Positions 1-9,824 are shown, counted from the stretch's first letter. The stretch: 64,000 nucleotides of DNA from Aeromonas tecta (GCF_000820185.1 NZ_CDCA01000020.1:312011-376010); one strand, 5' to 3'. The notes: generated by a model not told the origin, from the letters alone. Made by a program: numbers and translations.

Positions 1-35
1 CCTTGATATAGTGAGCGCCCTGCCGCCCGGGCAGC

Positions 36-68
36 AAAAAGCCCGACCGTAAACAGGGTCGGGCTTTT
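36..68 (-). terminator. Intrinsic terminator of glpX
   Basis: A GC-rich stem (GCCCGACC / GGTCGGGC) is followed on the minus strand by a run of five T. It lies about 30 bases after the glpX stop codon, so it should end that transcript. Confidence 0.85.
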
Positions 69-95
69 CAGTGACAGGGGCTCAGCGCTTACTCA

Positions 96-1106
96 TCAGA
101 GGATGATGTCGCGCACCACGCTGTCTTTGCGATCCAGGAAGTGGATCGACTTGATGCGACGGATGGTACGCGATTTGCCGCGGATCAGCAGGGTCTCGGT
201 GGTCGCCATGACGCCATCGCTGGTGATGCCTTCCAGCAGATCACCCTTGGTGATGCCGGTGGCCGAGAAGATGACGTTGTCATTCTTGGCCAGATCTTCC
301 AGCTTGAGCACCTTGGAGAGATCGATGCCGAGCTCCTCGCAGCGGGCAATTTCCTGCTCGCCGAGGGCACGCACTTCCGGGCTGTCGCCCTTGACCTTGT
401 GACGGGGCACCAGTCGTGCCTGCATGTCGCCATCCAGCGCGCGGATCACCGCCGCCGAGATCACCCCTTCCGGTGCGCCGCCGATGCCATACAGCATGTC
501 GACTTCGCTGTCCGGCAGGCAGGTGAGGATGGACGCCGCCACATCACCGTCAGGAATGGCGAACACTCGCACGCCCAGTCCCTGCATCTCCTTGATCGCC
601 TTGTCGTGGCGCGGCTTGGCCAGGGTGATCACAGTCAGGCGGGAGAGCGGCTTGCCGAGTGCCTTGGCAACGGCCTTGAGGTTCAGCTCGAGGGCCTGAT
701 CGAGATCGATGGCACCCTTGGCCTTGGGGCCGACGATGAGCTTTTCCATGTACATGTCGGGGGCCTTGAGGAAGGAGCCCTTGTCGCCGACGGCCAGCAC
801 GGCCAGGGCGTTGGACTGGCCCATGGCCGTCATCCGGGTGCCTTCGATCGGGTCGACCGCGATGTCCACCGCATCCCCCAGACCCGTCCCCACCTTCTCA
901 CCGATGTAGAGCATGGGGGCTTCGTCAATTTCGCCTTCGCCGATCACAATCTCACCATCGATCTGGATCTGATTGAGGATGTGGCGCATGGCCGCAACGG
1001 CCGCACCATCGGCGATATTCTTGTCACCACGTCCGAGCCACTTGTAGCCAGCCAGTGCAGCCGCTTCCGTCACTCGGGAAAACTCGATTGCCAGTTCACG
1101 TCTCAT
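96..1106 (-). CDS. glpX: Fructose-1,6-bisphosphatase class II
   Basis: The 336-residue product matches the GlpX family in length and motifs. It hydrolyses fructose-1,6-bisphosphate to fructose-6-phosphate in cytosolic gluconeogenesis. The metal and substrate motifs GEGEIDEAP (about residues 56-64) and DPIEGT (85-90) are both present, which marks the Li-sensitive, metal-dependent class II phosphatases. In E. coli glpX follows glpFK, but here it stands alone, divergent from a porin and with its own terminator. The ATG start has only a weak upstream AAGG. The product call is firm; the solitary context suggests regulation separate from glycerol uptake. Confidence 0.95.
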   Translation of the reverse strand: MRRELAIEFSRVTEAAALAGYKWLGRGDKNIADGAAVAAMRHILNQIQIDGEIVIGEGEIDEAPMLYIGEKVGTGLGDAVDIAVDPIEGTRMTAMGQSNALAVLAVGDKGSFLKAPDMYMEKLIVGPKAKGAIDLDQALELNLKAVAKALGKPLSRLTVITLAKPRHDKAIKEMQGLGVRVFAIPDGDVAASILTCLPDSEVDMLYGIGGAPEGVISAAVIRALDGDMQARLVPRHKVKGDSPEVRALGEQEIARCEELGIDLSKVLKLEDLAKNDNVIFSATGITKGDLLEGITSDGVMATTETLLIRGKSRTIRRIKSIHFLDRKDSVVRDIIL

Positions 1107-1322
1107 CGCATATCCAACCTTAGGTGCTCGAAAACGGGCGGCATTCTACCACAAGGGCAAACCTTTGCGCGCAAAAGTGGCAGATCGCCATATAAATCGC
1201 GCCGTCACCCAATTGACACCAAACCGCCATCGGTTGTTCACGGCGCGGTAACCCCACTGTCATTTCCCCTGACTAGCATGGCCCCGTCTTTTAAAACAAA
1301 GCTTGCAACACAAGGGATTAAG

Positions 1323-2387
1323 ATGAAAAAGCTGACCGTAGTCGCATTGGCACTCACCTCCGCCTTCCAGGCCCAAGCCGTCGAAGTATACAAAAATGAT
1401 TCCACCCTGCTCGATCTCTATGGTCGCATCTACGCCGGTCAATTCTTCGGCGATAAGAAGGAAGGGGTCGATACAACCCATCCGAACGGCACCCAGGAGT
1501 ACAGCGACAAACAGGGCGCCAACCAGTTTGTTCGTCTGGGCGCCAAGGTAGAGAGCGAGATCAACCCCGGTCTCAAGGCACTGGCCCAGTACGAGCTGCA
1601 GATCTACATCAACGACAGCGAGAAGACCGTCAGCGAGAACTCCGACAACCTGCGCACCCGTCTGGCCTTCGCCGGGGTCGGCGCCAACTGGGGTAACGTC
1701 ACCTTCGGCCGTCAGCAAGGCGCCCCCGGCATGCTGGCCAACTGGACTGACGTCTCCCTCTCCGATGGCTACGGCAACGACGCCCTCGGCGCCAAGACCG
1801 ACACCTTCGCCACCAACCGCGCCGGTTCAGTACTGAAATACTCCGGGCTGTTCAACGGCTTCCAGGTCGATACCAGCTACAAGTTCGATGGCGGTGACAC
1901 CGAAGAGACCACCAGCAAGGACAGCGATGCCGCCTACGGCGGTGCCGTCTCCTACACCTTCCCGTTCAACCTGGCGCTGGGCACGGCCTACAACGTGGGT
2001 ATCCGCGACAAGAGCAACGAGGAAGACGCCAAGCTGTGGCTGCTCTCCGCCAAGTATGACAACAAGGCCGTCTACGCCGCCCTGAGCTACGCCGACGGCA
2101 CCGACTTTCTGGCCACCGGCAAGGATCACACCGGTTGGGAAGCCGCGCTCGGTTACAACTTCGAGAACGGCATCGGCCTGATGGCCCTGTGGAACAAGCA
2201 GAAGGTGGAGCAGGACGGTAAGGCTGACTATGACTCCATCGACTACTACACCCTGGGCGCCCAATACAAGTTCAACAAGAACCTGAGGGTCATCGGCGAG
2301 TACCGCATCAATAACCTAGACAGCCAGGACAGCGGCAAGCTGAACACCAAGGATGACTTCCAGCTGGCAGCCCGCTACGACTTCTAA
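1323..2387 (+). CDS. Gram-negative general porin (OmpC/OmpF-like)
   Basis: A 354-residue outer-membrane trimeric porin that would form a diffusion channel for small solutes. The first 19 residues are a clear signal peptide ending AQA. The mature protein opens with an acidic strand containing LDLYGRIYAG and ends in the phenylalanine needed by the Bam machinery (AARYDF). Alternating aromatic strands run throughout. The frame is open far upstream, but the signal peptide and an AAGGGA ribosome site fix the start at the ATG given. A strong terminator follows. It belongs to the Aeromonas OmpK/OmpII-like porins; ion selectivity cannot be read from sequence. Confidence 0.9.
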   Translation: MKKLTVVALALTSAFQAQAVEVYKNDSTLLDLYGRIYAGQFFGDKKEGVDTTHPNGTQEYSDKQGANQFVRLGAKVESEINPGLKALAQYELQIYINDSEKTVSENSDNLRTRLAFAGVGANWGNVTFGRQQGAPGMLANWTDVSLSDGYGNDALGAKTDTFATNRAGSVLKYSGLFNGFQVDTSYKFDGGDTEETTSKDSDAAYGGAVSYTFPFNLALGTAYNVGIRDKSNEEDAKLWLLSAKYDNKAVYAALSYADGTDFLATGKDHTGWEAALGYNFENGIGLMALWNKQKVEQDGKADYDSIDYYTLGAQYKFNKNLRVIGEYRINNLDSQDSGKLNTKDDFQLAARYDF

Positions 2388-2416
2388 GTCGGGCCTCACT
2401 TAAGCTGAACATCATA

Positions 2417-2455
2417 GAAAAACGGCGCGCAGAACCTCTGCGCGCCGTTTTTTAT
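2417..2455 (+). terminator. Intrinsic terminator of the porin gene
   Basis: The stem AACGGCGCGCAG / CTGCGCGCCGTT is followed by T6, 30 bases after the porin stop codon. Confidence 0.9.
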
Positions 2456-2475
2456 TGCGCTCTCTGCGCCCTGAC

Positions 2476-3213
2476 TCAGGCGAGCGGCTTTTGCACCGAC
2501 ACCAGCAGCAGCATGGGGCGCTCGGCTTCCTCCGCCAGCGCCGGATTGGCGGCGATCTGCTCGACAGTGGGGCCCCAATCCTCCACGTGTCGGATCTCGA
2601 ATCCCGCCGCGATCAGCGCATTGAGGTAGGTGCCCAGGGTGCGGTGATACTTGATCACCCCATCCGCCAGCCAGTTGCTGACACGCTTGCCCTCGGCCTG
2701 ATAGCCGTTGATGGGCCAGGAGCGGCGTCCCTCCTCATCCACCAGCCAGCCCTGCGGCTGCGGGCAGGTGAAGATAGGGTGCTCCACCGAGAACACAAAG
2801 CGGCCACCGGCCACCAGGGCGCCGTGGATCTGCGTGAACAGAGGGGCCACCTCGGGCAGGTAGTGCAGCGCCAGGGAGCTGTAGACCAGATCGAACGACT
2901 CACCGATTAGCTCCAGCCGGCTCAGATCCCCCTGCCGATAGTGGATCCCCGCATCCTGAGTCAGCTCGGCGGCGCGGGCCAGCATCTTGGCGGAGAGATC
3001 GATGCCGACTGTCTCGGCCGCTCCCTGCTCCCGGACGGCGCGGCAGAACCAGCCATAACCGCAACCCAGATCCAGCACCCGCTTGCCGGTCAGCGAGGGC
3101 AACATGGCCTGTAGCGCCGGCCATTCCGGCGCGCCCGCCAGCCCCTGCTGGGAGCGGGGCAACTGGGCATAACCTTCAAAAAAACCAGGATTATCATAGA
3201 TATTTTGTGACAT
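2476..3213 (-). CDS. Class I SAM-dependent methyltransferase
   Basis: A 245-residue cytosolic methyltransferase with a Rossmann-type SAM-binding core. The glycine-rich motif I, VLDLGCGYG, sits at residues 46-54, followed by an acidic strand end (VGID) and an LVYSSLALHYL motif typical of the Methyltransf_11 family. The substrate is not identifiable. The gene lies just downstream of two minus-strand terminators, so it must have its own promoter or depend on read-through. The start ATG is the first in-frame Met before the conserved N-terminus. Confidence 0.85.
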   Translation of the reverse strand: MSQNIYDNPGFFEGYAQLPRSQQGLAGAPEWPALQAMLPSLTGKRVLDLGCGYGWFCRAVREQGAAETVGIDLSAKMLARAAELTQDAGIHYRQGDLSRLELIGESFDLVYSSLALHYLPEVAPLFTQIHGALVAGGRFVFSVEHPIFTCPQPQGWLVDEEGRRSWPINGYQAEGKRVSNWLADGVIKYHRTLGTYLNALIAAGFEIRHVEDWGPTVEQIAANPALAEEAERPMLLLVSVQKPLA

Positions 3214-3287
3214 TTAACGCTTCCTCATACTGGCAAGGGGCAAGGCGGGTATCCATGAGCATACCCTGAGCCTCGCGACCACAGACC

Positions 3288-3327
3288 AAAAAAAAGCAGA
3301 GAACCCGGGCGGGCCTCTGCTCTGCTT
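3288..3327 (-). terminator. Second minus-strand intrinsic terminator
   Basis: A stem made of AGCAGAG and CTCTGCT is followed on the minus strand by eight T. It lies about 75 bases before the methyltransferase start codon and comes after another terminator in the same direction. Confidence 0.7.
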
Positions 3328-3330
3328 AGC

Positions 3331-3351
3331 GCCCGCATCCAGGATGCGGGC
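3331..3351. repeat. Short perfect hairpin GCCCGCATCC-A-GGATGCGGGC
   Basis: A near-perfect 10-bp-arm inverted repeat between two minus-strand terminators. It has no T-run of its own and could stabilise RNA ends. Confidence 0.6.
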
Positions 3352-3356
3352 CAACA

Positions 3357-3396
3357 AAAAAGGCCATAGACGATGGAGCGTCTATGGCCTTCTGTT
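3357..3396 (-). terminator. Strong intrinsic terminator, minus strand
   Basis: The perfect stem GGCCATAGACG / CGTCTATGGCC with a six-base loop is followed on the minus strand by T6. On the plus strand the tail is TTCTGTTTTC, so weak bidirectional use is possible. It ends whatever transcript enters from the GNAT gene side. Confidence 0.85.
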
Positions 3397-3473
3397 TTCT
3401 TCGTACCAGCACGGCTCAGGCCTCATGTGTTAACGAGGTCCGATAGGCAAGGCACGATAAATGTGTGGGAGGC

Positions 3474-3566
3474 TCAGGCCTCCCCAGGCTCCGGACAATG
3501 CTTCATCGTGCGCATCTGTTCGGAGTTCACTCGGGTCACTCGCTGATCCGAGGCATAGAGTGTCAT
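3474..3566 (-). CDS. Possible 30-residue peptide gene
   Basis: A minus-strand ORF reads MTLYASDQ... and ends PEPGEA. The same frame stays open further upstream through a GTG, so the start is uncertain. Only a weak GGTG precedes the ATG. It is followed by three hairpins, two of them terminators, which makes either a small-protein transcript or a leader for the methyltransferase gene conceivable. There is no recognisable domain, and the region may be non-coding. Confidence 0.22.
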   Translation of the reverse strand: MTLYASDQRVTRVNSEQMRTMKHCPEPGEA

Positions 3567-3675
3567 GTCGATCACCGGGCCAAGGCTGGCCGTTGAGAGA
3601 ATGGGGAAATTGGACGCCACTCTAGAGGCTGGTTGGCCCGATGACAAGCGGGCTGCCCCGATTTTGCTGGACGGC

Positions 3676-4158
3676 TCACGGCAGTTTCTTCTGCCAGAAC
3701 AGGGCGCGCCCCACCTCCGGGCTCAGCTCATAACCCGCAAACCCGCTGGCACGATAGGCCGCCTGCGCCACCTTGTTGCCCTCCAGCACCTCCAGGGTCA
3801 ACTTGCAGCAGCCCAGCTCCCGGGCGAGGCGCTCCGCCTCCGCCAGCAACCGCTTGCCAAGCCCCCGACCGCGATGGTCCGGGTGCACGGCGATGTCGTG
3901 AATGTTGAGCAGAGGCTGGCAGGCGAAGGTCGAGAAGCCCTCGAAACAGGTGGCCACCCCTGCCGGCTGCCCGTTCACCCAGGCCAGCAACACATGGGCA
4001 TTCGCTCTCGCCGCCAGCACTTTGGCCAGATTGGCCTGCACCTCGTCAGACAGGGGGCTGCCGCCACCCATCTCGTCTTTGGCGTATTCGTTGAGCAGGA
4101 AGACCAACGCCTCGCCATGCTGCCGATTATGAAGATCTGCCCTGATGATCTCGTCCAT
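3676..4158 (-). CDS. GNAT-family N-acetyltransferase
   Basis: A 160-residue acetyl-CoA-dependent acyltransferase. The acetyl-CoA pyrophosphate-binding motif RGRGLGKRL is at residues 96-104, preceded by the IHDIAVHPDHR strand typical of GNATs. The frame extends upstream to 4278, but the ATG at 4158 has an AGGAG ribosome site six bases away and begins at the family's usual N-terminus. The substrate is unknown. About 110 bases separate the stop from the possible small ORF downstream. Confidence 0.85.
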   Translation of the reverse strand: MDEIIRADLHNRQHGEALVFLLNEYAKDEMGGGSPLSDEVQANLAKVLAARANAHVLLAWVNGQPAGVATCFEGFSTFACQPLLNIHDIAVHPDHRGRGLGKRLLAEAERLARELGCCKLTLEVLEGNKVAQAAYRASGFAGYELSPEVGRALFWQKKLP

Positions 4159-4323
4159 GTCTCTCTCCTCCGTGTCCCTGAGATGGATGATGAGAGCCGA
4201 TGGTAAACCAGCGCCTCGCCCATACCAAGACTCGCCCGATCCACATTGGGCCCATCTTGGCGCCATCTGGCAATCCAACTGGTCATAGGTGTGGTCTTTT
4301 TACATCTTATGACTTGCCAGCCA

Positions 4324-4342
4324 AATGAAAATAAATATCATT
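4324..4342 (+). promoter_or_regulatory. Fur box upstream of the siderophore receptor
   Basis: The core TGAAAATAAATATCA agrees at 13 of 15 positions with the 7-1-7 Fur consensus TGATAATNATTATCA. It lies about 90 bases before the receptor start codon in an AT-rich stretch, as expected for iron-repressed transcription of an uptake gene. Confidence 0.75.
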
Positions 4343-4430
4343 AGCGCCCTCCCGCACAGGGAGCCATTTAATAATTACAAATAAATCAATAAGTTCAGGC
4401 CAACAGGTCGATTAAAAGAGTCACACCCAG

Positions 4431-6473
<2,043 letters not shown>

Positions 6474-6490
6474 TCCCCTCCTGACCAGAC

Positions 6491-6510
6491 TGGCCGGCGC
6501 AAGCCGGCCA
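6491..6510 (+). repeat. GNRA-loop hairpin between receptor and PepSY genes
   Basis: TGGCCGGC-GCAA-GCCGGCCA is a perfect 8-bp stem closed by a GCAA tetraloop, ending seven bases before the next start codon. There is no T-run, so it looks like an RNA-stability or translation-control element rather than a terminator. Confidence 0.6.
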
Positions 6511-6517
6511 GATATGT

Positions 6518-7138
6518 ATGAAACACAAGAAACTCCCGCTCCACAACAACAAGTGGGTGCGCCGCATCCACGCCTGGGCCGGCTTTGCCACCCTGGCCCT
6601 GATGCTGATCTACGGCCTCACCGGCCTCTGGCTGCAACACAGGGCCGTGCTGCCCCTGCCCGGGCCTCATACCGACAAACAGAGCGAGACCTTGACGCTG
6701 ACGACGCCGCTGGCGGATCCCGCCGTGCTCACCACTCTCTTGCAACAACAGTATTCCGACGGGCTGGCAGAGGCGCGCATCGCCATAACCCCGCCCCAGA
6801 CTCTGCCTACCCCGAGCGGCACTCTCACCCTGCCCGCACGTTGGGAGCTAAAGGGCGTCACCCTGAGCGAGAGTATCGCCGCCAGCTATGTGGCTGGCAC
6901 CCTGGAGGTGCGCATCGAGCGCCAGCAAGCCAACTTCGCCGCCAGCCTCAACCGGCTGCATCGCGGCATGGGCACCGGGCTCTCCTGGCAGCTGATGGGG
7001 GATCTCGCCGCCCTGGCGCTGCTGCTGCTCGCCCTCACCAGTTTGCTGATGTGGAACAAGCTGCACGGCCCGTCCCGCCGTGGCATCGCCTTGCTGCTGG
7101 GCGGCGCCCTCGCCACCCTGCTGATCGCCCTGCTCTAG
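6518..7138 (+). CDS. PepSY-associated inner-membrane protein
   Basis: A 206-residue membrane protein. It opens with a basic stretch, RRIHAWAG, then a helix at about 20-40, a periplasmic segment of about 120 residues, and two C-terminal helices (about 160-206) joined by a short loop. The RxxHxWxG entry and the HRGMG before the second helix are typical of PepSY-associated TM proteins that sit beside ferric-siderophore receptors, where they are thought to reduce or release iron. It starts 44 bases after the receptor stop. No good Shine-Dalgarno is seen; a stable hairpin abuts the ATG. Confidence 0.8.
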   Translation: MKHKKLPLHNNKWVRRIHAWAGFATLALMLIYGLTGLWLQHRAVLPLPGPHTDKQSETLTLTTPLADPAVLTTLLQQQYSDGLAEARIAITPPQTLPTPSGTLTLPARWELKGVTLSESIAASYVAGTLEVRIERQQANFAASLNRLHRGMGTGLSWQLMGDLAALALLLLALTSLLMWNKLHGPSRRGIALLLGGALATLLIALL

Positions 7139-7193
7139 GCCCAGGCCTGACCAAGCATTACATACACCAAAGCGGGATCCCGCTCTCACAGGG

Positions 7194-7230
7194 GGTAACG
7201 CCTTTTTCGGGGGAGGTAACAAAGGGTAAC
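7194..7230 (+). repeat. Three GGTAAC direct repeats in helical phase
   Basis: GGTAAC occurs at 7194, 7215 and 7225, that is 21 and 10 bases apart, about 100 bases before the acyltransferase start. The phasing suggests a protein binding site but no known consensus is matched. A 14-bp palindrome AGCGGGATCCCGCT lies just upstream at 7171-7184. Confidence 0.35.
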
Positions 7231-7328
7231 CGGGCGCGGGCCGGGGTCACAGTTGCGGCCACCGCGGCTAGCGGGGGTCAGGCGCGGCTGTTAGGGTGCG
7301 GCCAGGACTCCAGACGCCAAGAGGAATC

Positions 7329-8363
7329 ATGCGCATCGCCAGCATCGAGTGTGGGCGGGTACTGGCCATAGTGGCCGTAATGACCATTCACATCTCCCCC
7401 TTCAGCAACCCCTTCGATCCCGGCCTCTGGGGTGACCCGCTCTATCTCTGGCTCGGGGGCATCATCAACCAGCTATGCCGCTTCGCGGTGCCGCTGTTCT
7501 TCCTGTGCGCCGGCTACTTCCTGCAACCCAGGCTGAGCCAGGATCCCACGGGAGTGGCGCTGCGCTACTGCCGCCCCCTGTTGCTGCTCTGGCTGGGCTG
7601 GAGCCTCATCTATCTGCTGGTGCCCTTCAACCCGCTGGCGGCGGTGCAGCAGGGCTATCTGCCGGCCATGGCGGGTCAGTGGCAGATGCAGATTGGAGAT
7701 CACCTCAACGCCTGGCTGGTCGGCGGCATGATCCATCTCTGGTTCCTGCCCGCCCTGATGCTGGCAGTGCTGATCCTCGGACTGTGCCAATGGGTGAGGC
7801 TTCCAGGCCTGGCGCTGGTGATGGGGGCCCTGCTCTATCTGCTGGCCCTGCTCGGCGGTTCCTATGGCAAGCCGCTGCTGGGTGGCGAGTGGGCCCTATT
7901 GACCCGCAACGGCCCCTTCTTCTCGCTGTTATTCGTGGCCCTCGGTGCCTATCTCAAGGCCCGCAGCTGGCGACCGGATACCACTCTGAGTCTTCGTCTG
8001 CTGGGGGCGGGGCTCGCGCTCTACGCCCTGGAGGCCTGGGGGCTGCTGCACTTTGCCGAGGTGCCCCTCAATCGCCATGACTTCCTGCTGGGCTCCATCC
8101 CCTGGGCCTTGGGTCTGTTCGGCCTGCTGCTGGCCAATCCCCATTGGGGCAAAGGCAGTTGGCTGGAACGTCAGGCCCCCAAGGTGCTCGGTCTCTACTG
8201 TCTGCACATGATGCTGGTGGTCTGGCTGATGGTATTCGGCCCGCAAGGCAAACACCTCTGGTGGGAAATGCTGAAGGTGCCGGCCCTGCTCGCCTGCACG
8301 CTGCTGGCCTATCGCCTGCTGGAAGCAACCCCGGCCAGCCGCTGGCTACTGCGGGCTCGCTGA
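7329..8363 (+). CDS. Acyltransferase 3 family membrane protein
   Basis: A 344-residue inner-membrane protein with about ten hydrophobic helices. It opens with the family's first helix (ECGRVLAIVAVMTIH), including the histidine found in many O-acyltransferases that decorate surface glycans. A second landmark is FRFAVPLFFLCAGYF-like sequence near residues 50-65. The ATG has a GAGGAA site just upstream; the longer frame from 7296 is not needed. The gene stands alone, so the acceptor sugar cannot be deduced. The likely role is acetylation of an envelope polysaccharide. Confidence 0.85.
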   Translation: MRIASIECGRVLAIVAVMTIHISPFSNPFDPGLWGDPLYLWLGGIINQLCRFAVPLFFLCAGYFLQPRLSQDPTGVALRYCRPLLLLWLGWSLIYLLVPFNPLAAVQQGYLPAMAGQWQMQIGDHLNAWLVGGMIHLWFLPALMLAVLILGLCQWVRLPGLALVMGALLYLLALLGGSYGKPLLGGEWALLTRNGPFFSLLFVALGAYLKARSWRPDTTLSLRLLGAGLALYALEAWGLLHFAEVPLNRHDFLLGSIPWALGLFGLLLANPHWGKGSWLERQAPKVLGLYCLHMMLVVWLMVFGPQGKHLWWEMLKVPALLACTLLAYRLLEATPASRWLLRAR

Positions 8364-8382
8364 ACACCAGGCACAGGTCTGC

Positions 8383-8733
8383 TCATGGCGCCAAATCAGG
8401 CTCCGATCGCGCCAACAGCTCGCCGTGGCTCAGGGCACAGTCATGCATCTGTTGCAGCAAGGGGATAAGGGCGCTGCCGAGCGGGCTCAGGGCGTACTCC
8501 ACCTTGGGTGGCACCTCGGGGTAGAGGGTACGCCGGATGACCCCATCGGCCTCCAGCTCCTTGAGCTGAGCGGTGAGCACCTTCTGGCTCACGTCCGGCA
8601 GGCAGCGGCGCAGGTCCCCGAAACGCAGGGTCTGCTCACGCAGATGAAACAGGATGGCGGGCTTCCACTTGCCCGTCAGCAGGCGCAGTACCTCGTAGGC
8701 AGGACAAAGAGGATGGGACACGGCAGGCCTCAT
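8383..8733 (-). CDS. HxlR-family transcriptional regulator
   Basis: A 116-residue winged helix-turn-helix protein of the HxlR/YodB type. It shows the signature LTGKWKPAILFHL near residues 19-31, the RFGDLRR segment, and a wing with YPEVPPKVEYALSPLG. Members sense electrophiles or oxidants through a cysteine near the N-terminus; Cys10 of SHPLCPAYE occupies that position. The gene is divergent from a YdhR-type gene, and a perfect inverted repeat overlaps the interval between them. It is therefore likely to repress both genes. Confidence 0.9.
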   Translation of the reverse strand: MRPAVSHPLCPAYEVLRLLTGKWKPAILFHLREQTLRFGDLRRCLPDVSQKVLTAQLKELEADGVIRRTLYPEVPPKVEYALSPLGSALIPLLQQMHDCALSHGELLARSEPDLAP

Positions 8734-8735
8734 AG

Positions 8736-8757
8736 ATAGTTACTTTGGGGTAACTAT
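8736..8757. promoter_or_regulatory. Probable HxlR operator
   Basis: ATAGTTAC-TTTGGG-GTAACTAT is a perfect 8-bp-arm inverted repeat three bases upstream of the regulator start codon, in the divergent promoter region. The size and position fit a dimer site for the adjacent HxlR protein. Confidence 0.65.
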
Positions 8758-8822
8758 GCCACGAAAATGTGCCTTCTTGCAGCCAAGATGCCGGCTTCTT
8801 ATGATGTGGGCTCAGCTATTCC

Positions 8823-8854
8823 AGTTCAGTTCAGTTCAGTTCAGTTCAGTTCAG
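8823..8854 (+). repeat. Pentanucleotide tandem repeat (AGTTC)6
   Basis: Six uninterrupted AGTTC units plus a partial AG lie 15 bases before the YdhR start codon, next to its AGAGAGAGAGG ribosome site. Such short tandem repeats are prone to slippage and could vary the spacing of promoter or leader elements. Confidence 0.9.
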
Positions 8855-8869
8855 AGAGAGAGGTAGATC

Positions 8870-9175
8870 ATGCCCAGCCTGCTGCAAATCCATTTCAACT
8901 TCCCCAGCGAGATGATGGGGCCGGCCCTGACCGAAGCGGCGCTGCCGCTGGCCGAATCCATCACCCGGGAGCCCGGCTTTATTTCCAAGATCTGGACCGA
9001 GAACCCGCGCACCGGCGAGGCCGGTGGCATCTATCTGTTCGAGGATGAAAAGAGCGCCCTCGCTTACGCGACTATGCACGAGCAACGAGTGCTCGCCATG
9101 GGCGCGAGCGGTGTGCAGTACAAGCTGTTTGAGGTCAACGAGCCCCTGAGCCGCATCACCAAAGGGATCCTCTGA
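8870..9175 (+). CDS. YdhR-type putative monooxygenase
   Basis: A 101-residue small cytosolic protein of the dimeric alpha/beta-barrel fold. It matches the YdhR family in length and in sequence around FISKIWTENP and GGIYLFED. YdhR proteins resemble cofactor-free monooxygenases acting on aromatic substrates, but no reaction is firmly assigned. An AGAGAGG ribosome site precedes the ATG. It is divergent from an HxlR regulator, which suggests induction by a quinone or electrophile. The pentanucleotide repeat in its leader is the odd feature. Confidence 0.85.
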   Translation: MPSLLQIHFNFPSEMMGPALTEAALPLAESITREPGFISKIWTENPRTGEAGGIYLFEDEKSALAYATMHEQRVLAMGASGVQYKLFEVNEPLSRITKGIL

Positions 9176-9206
9176 ATCGGGTCCATAGTGGACATGCTCG
9201 CGTCAC

Positions 9207-9824
9207 TCAGAACCTCAGGGTCAATCCCACATTGGCCTGCCACTGGGTGACCAGATCCCCCCGTACCCGAAAGGCGCACACCTCGGGATTGCAGAGAAAG
9301 TCTGCATCCTCGTTGAGCAAGGATCCGTAGCCGCGGACCTCGGCGCGCAGCGCCAGCATCTTGGTCAGACGGGGTTGCACTCCCAGCGCCAGTGACATGG
9401 AGGGCGCCGTCTCGCTGCCATAGGCATCGAAGTGGGTCACCCCAATCCCGGCACCGATATAGGGGGCCATGATGTTGTCCGACAGGGTCAGGGCACCGGC
9501 GAAGTGCAGGGTGTCCACCGTCAGTCGATCCGGCTGATCCGGTGACATGGGGGTGGATTGATGGCTGTAGAGCAGCTCTATCATGCCGGGGTCATCCACC
9601 TCCTTGCTGATGAAGAAGCCCCAGTTGGCCGAGCTCTCCCCTTGCAAGGAGTTCAGGCTGGTCGATACCGGCGCCGGGGTCGGCTCGTCCGCCTTGTCAA
9701 AATCGATGGCCGAGCTGTAACCCATAAAGGGGGTCAGCTGCCAGCCGAGATCCCCATCCTCGGCCGCCCAGCCCTGACCCAGCGGCAACAGCAGCCCCAT
9801 CACCATCATTTCCGCTCTCGTCAC
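9207..9824 (-). CDS. Small outer-membrane beta-barrel protein
   Basis: A 205-residue exported protein with a signal peptide ending GWAAEDG, alternating beta-strand segments and a terminal phenylalanine (VGLTLRF), as in eight-stranded OmpA/OmpW-like barrels. The segment MAPYIGAGIGVTHF is the typical glycine-rich strand pair of this class. Two cysteines close together near the C-terminus (CNPEVC) may form a disulphide in a surface loop. The likely start is a GTG, supported by GGGAGAGG just upstream. No specific family is recognised. Confidence 0.75.
   Translation of the reverse strand: MTRAEMMVMGLLLPLGQGWAAEDGDLGWQLTPFMGYSSAIDFDKADEPTPAPVSTSLNSLQGESSANWGFFISKEVDDPGMIELLYSHQSTPMSPDQPDRLTVDTLHFAGALTLSDNIMAPYIGAGIGVTHFDAYGSETAPSMSLALGVQPRLTKMLALRAEVRGYGSLLNEDADFLCNPEVCAFRVRGDLVTQWQANVGLTLRF

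Noticed and set aside
141..1322. In-frame extension of the porin ORF back to position 141
   Set aside because: It runs antisense through glpX and lacks a signal peptide. The true porin start at 1323 has a signal sequence and ribosome site.
8767..9048. 93-residue ORF through the pentanucleotide repeat
   Set aside because: It overlaps the YdhR gene out of frame and its composition is low-complexity; a real protein is unlikely, though it could matter as a slippage reporter.
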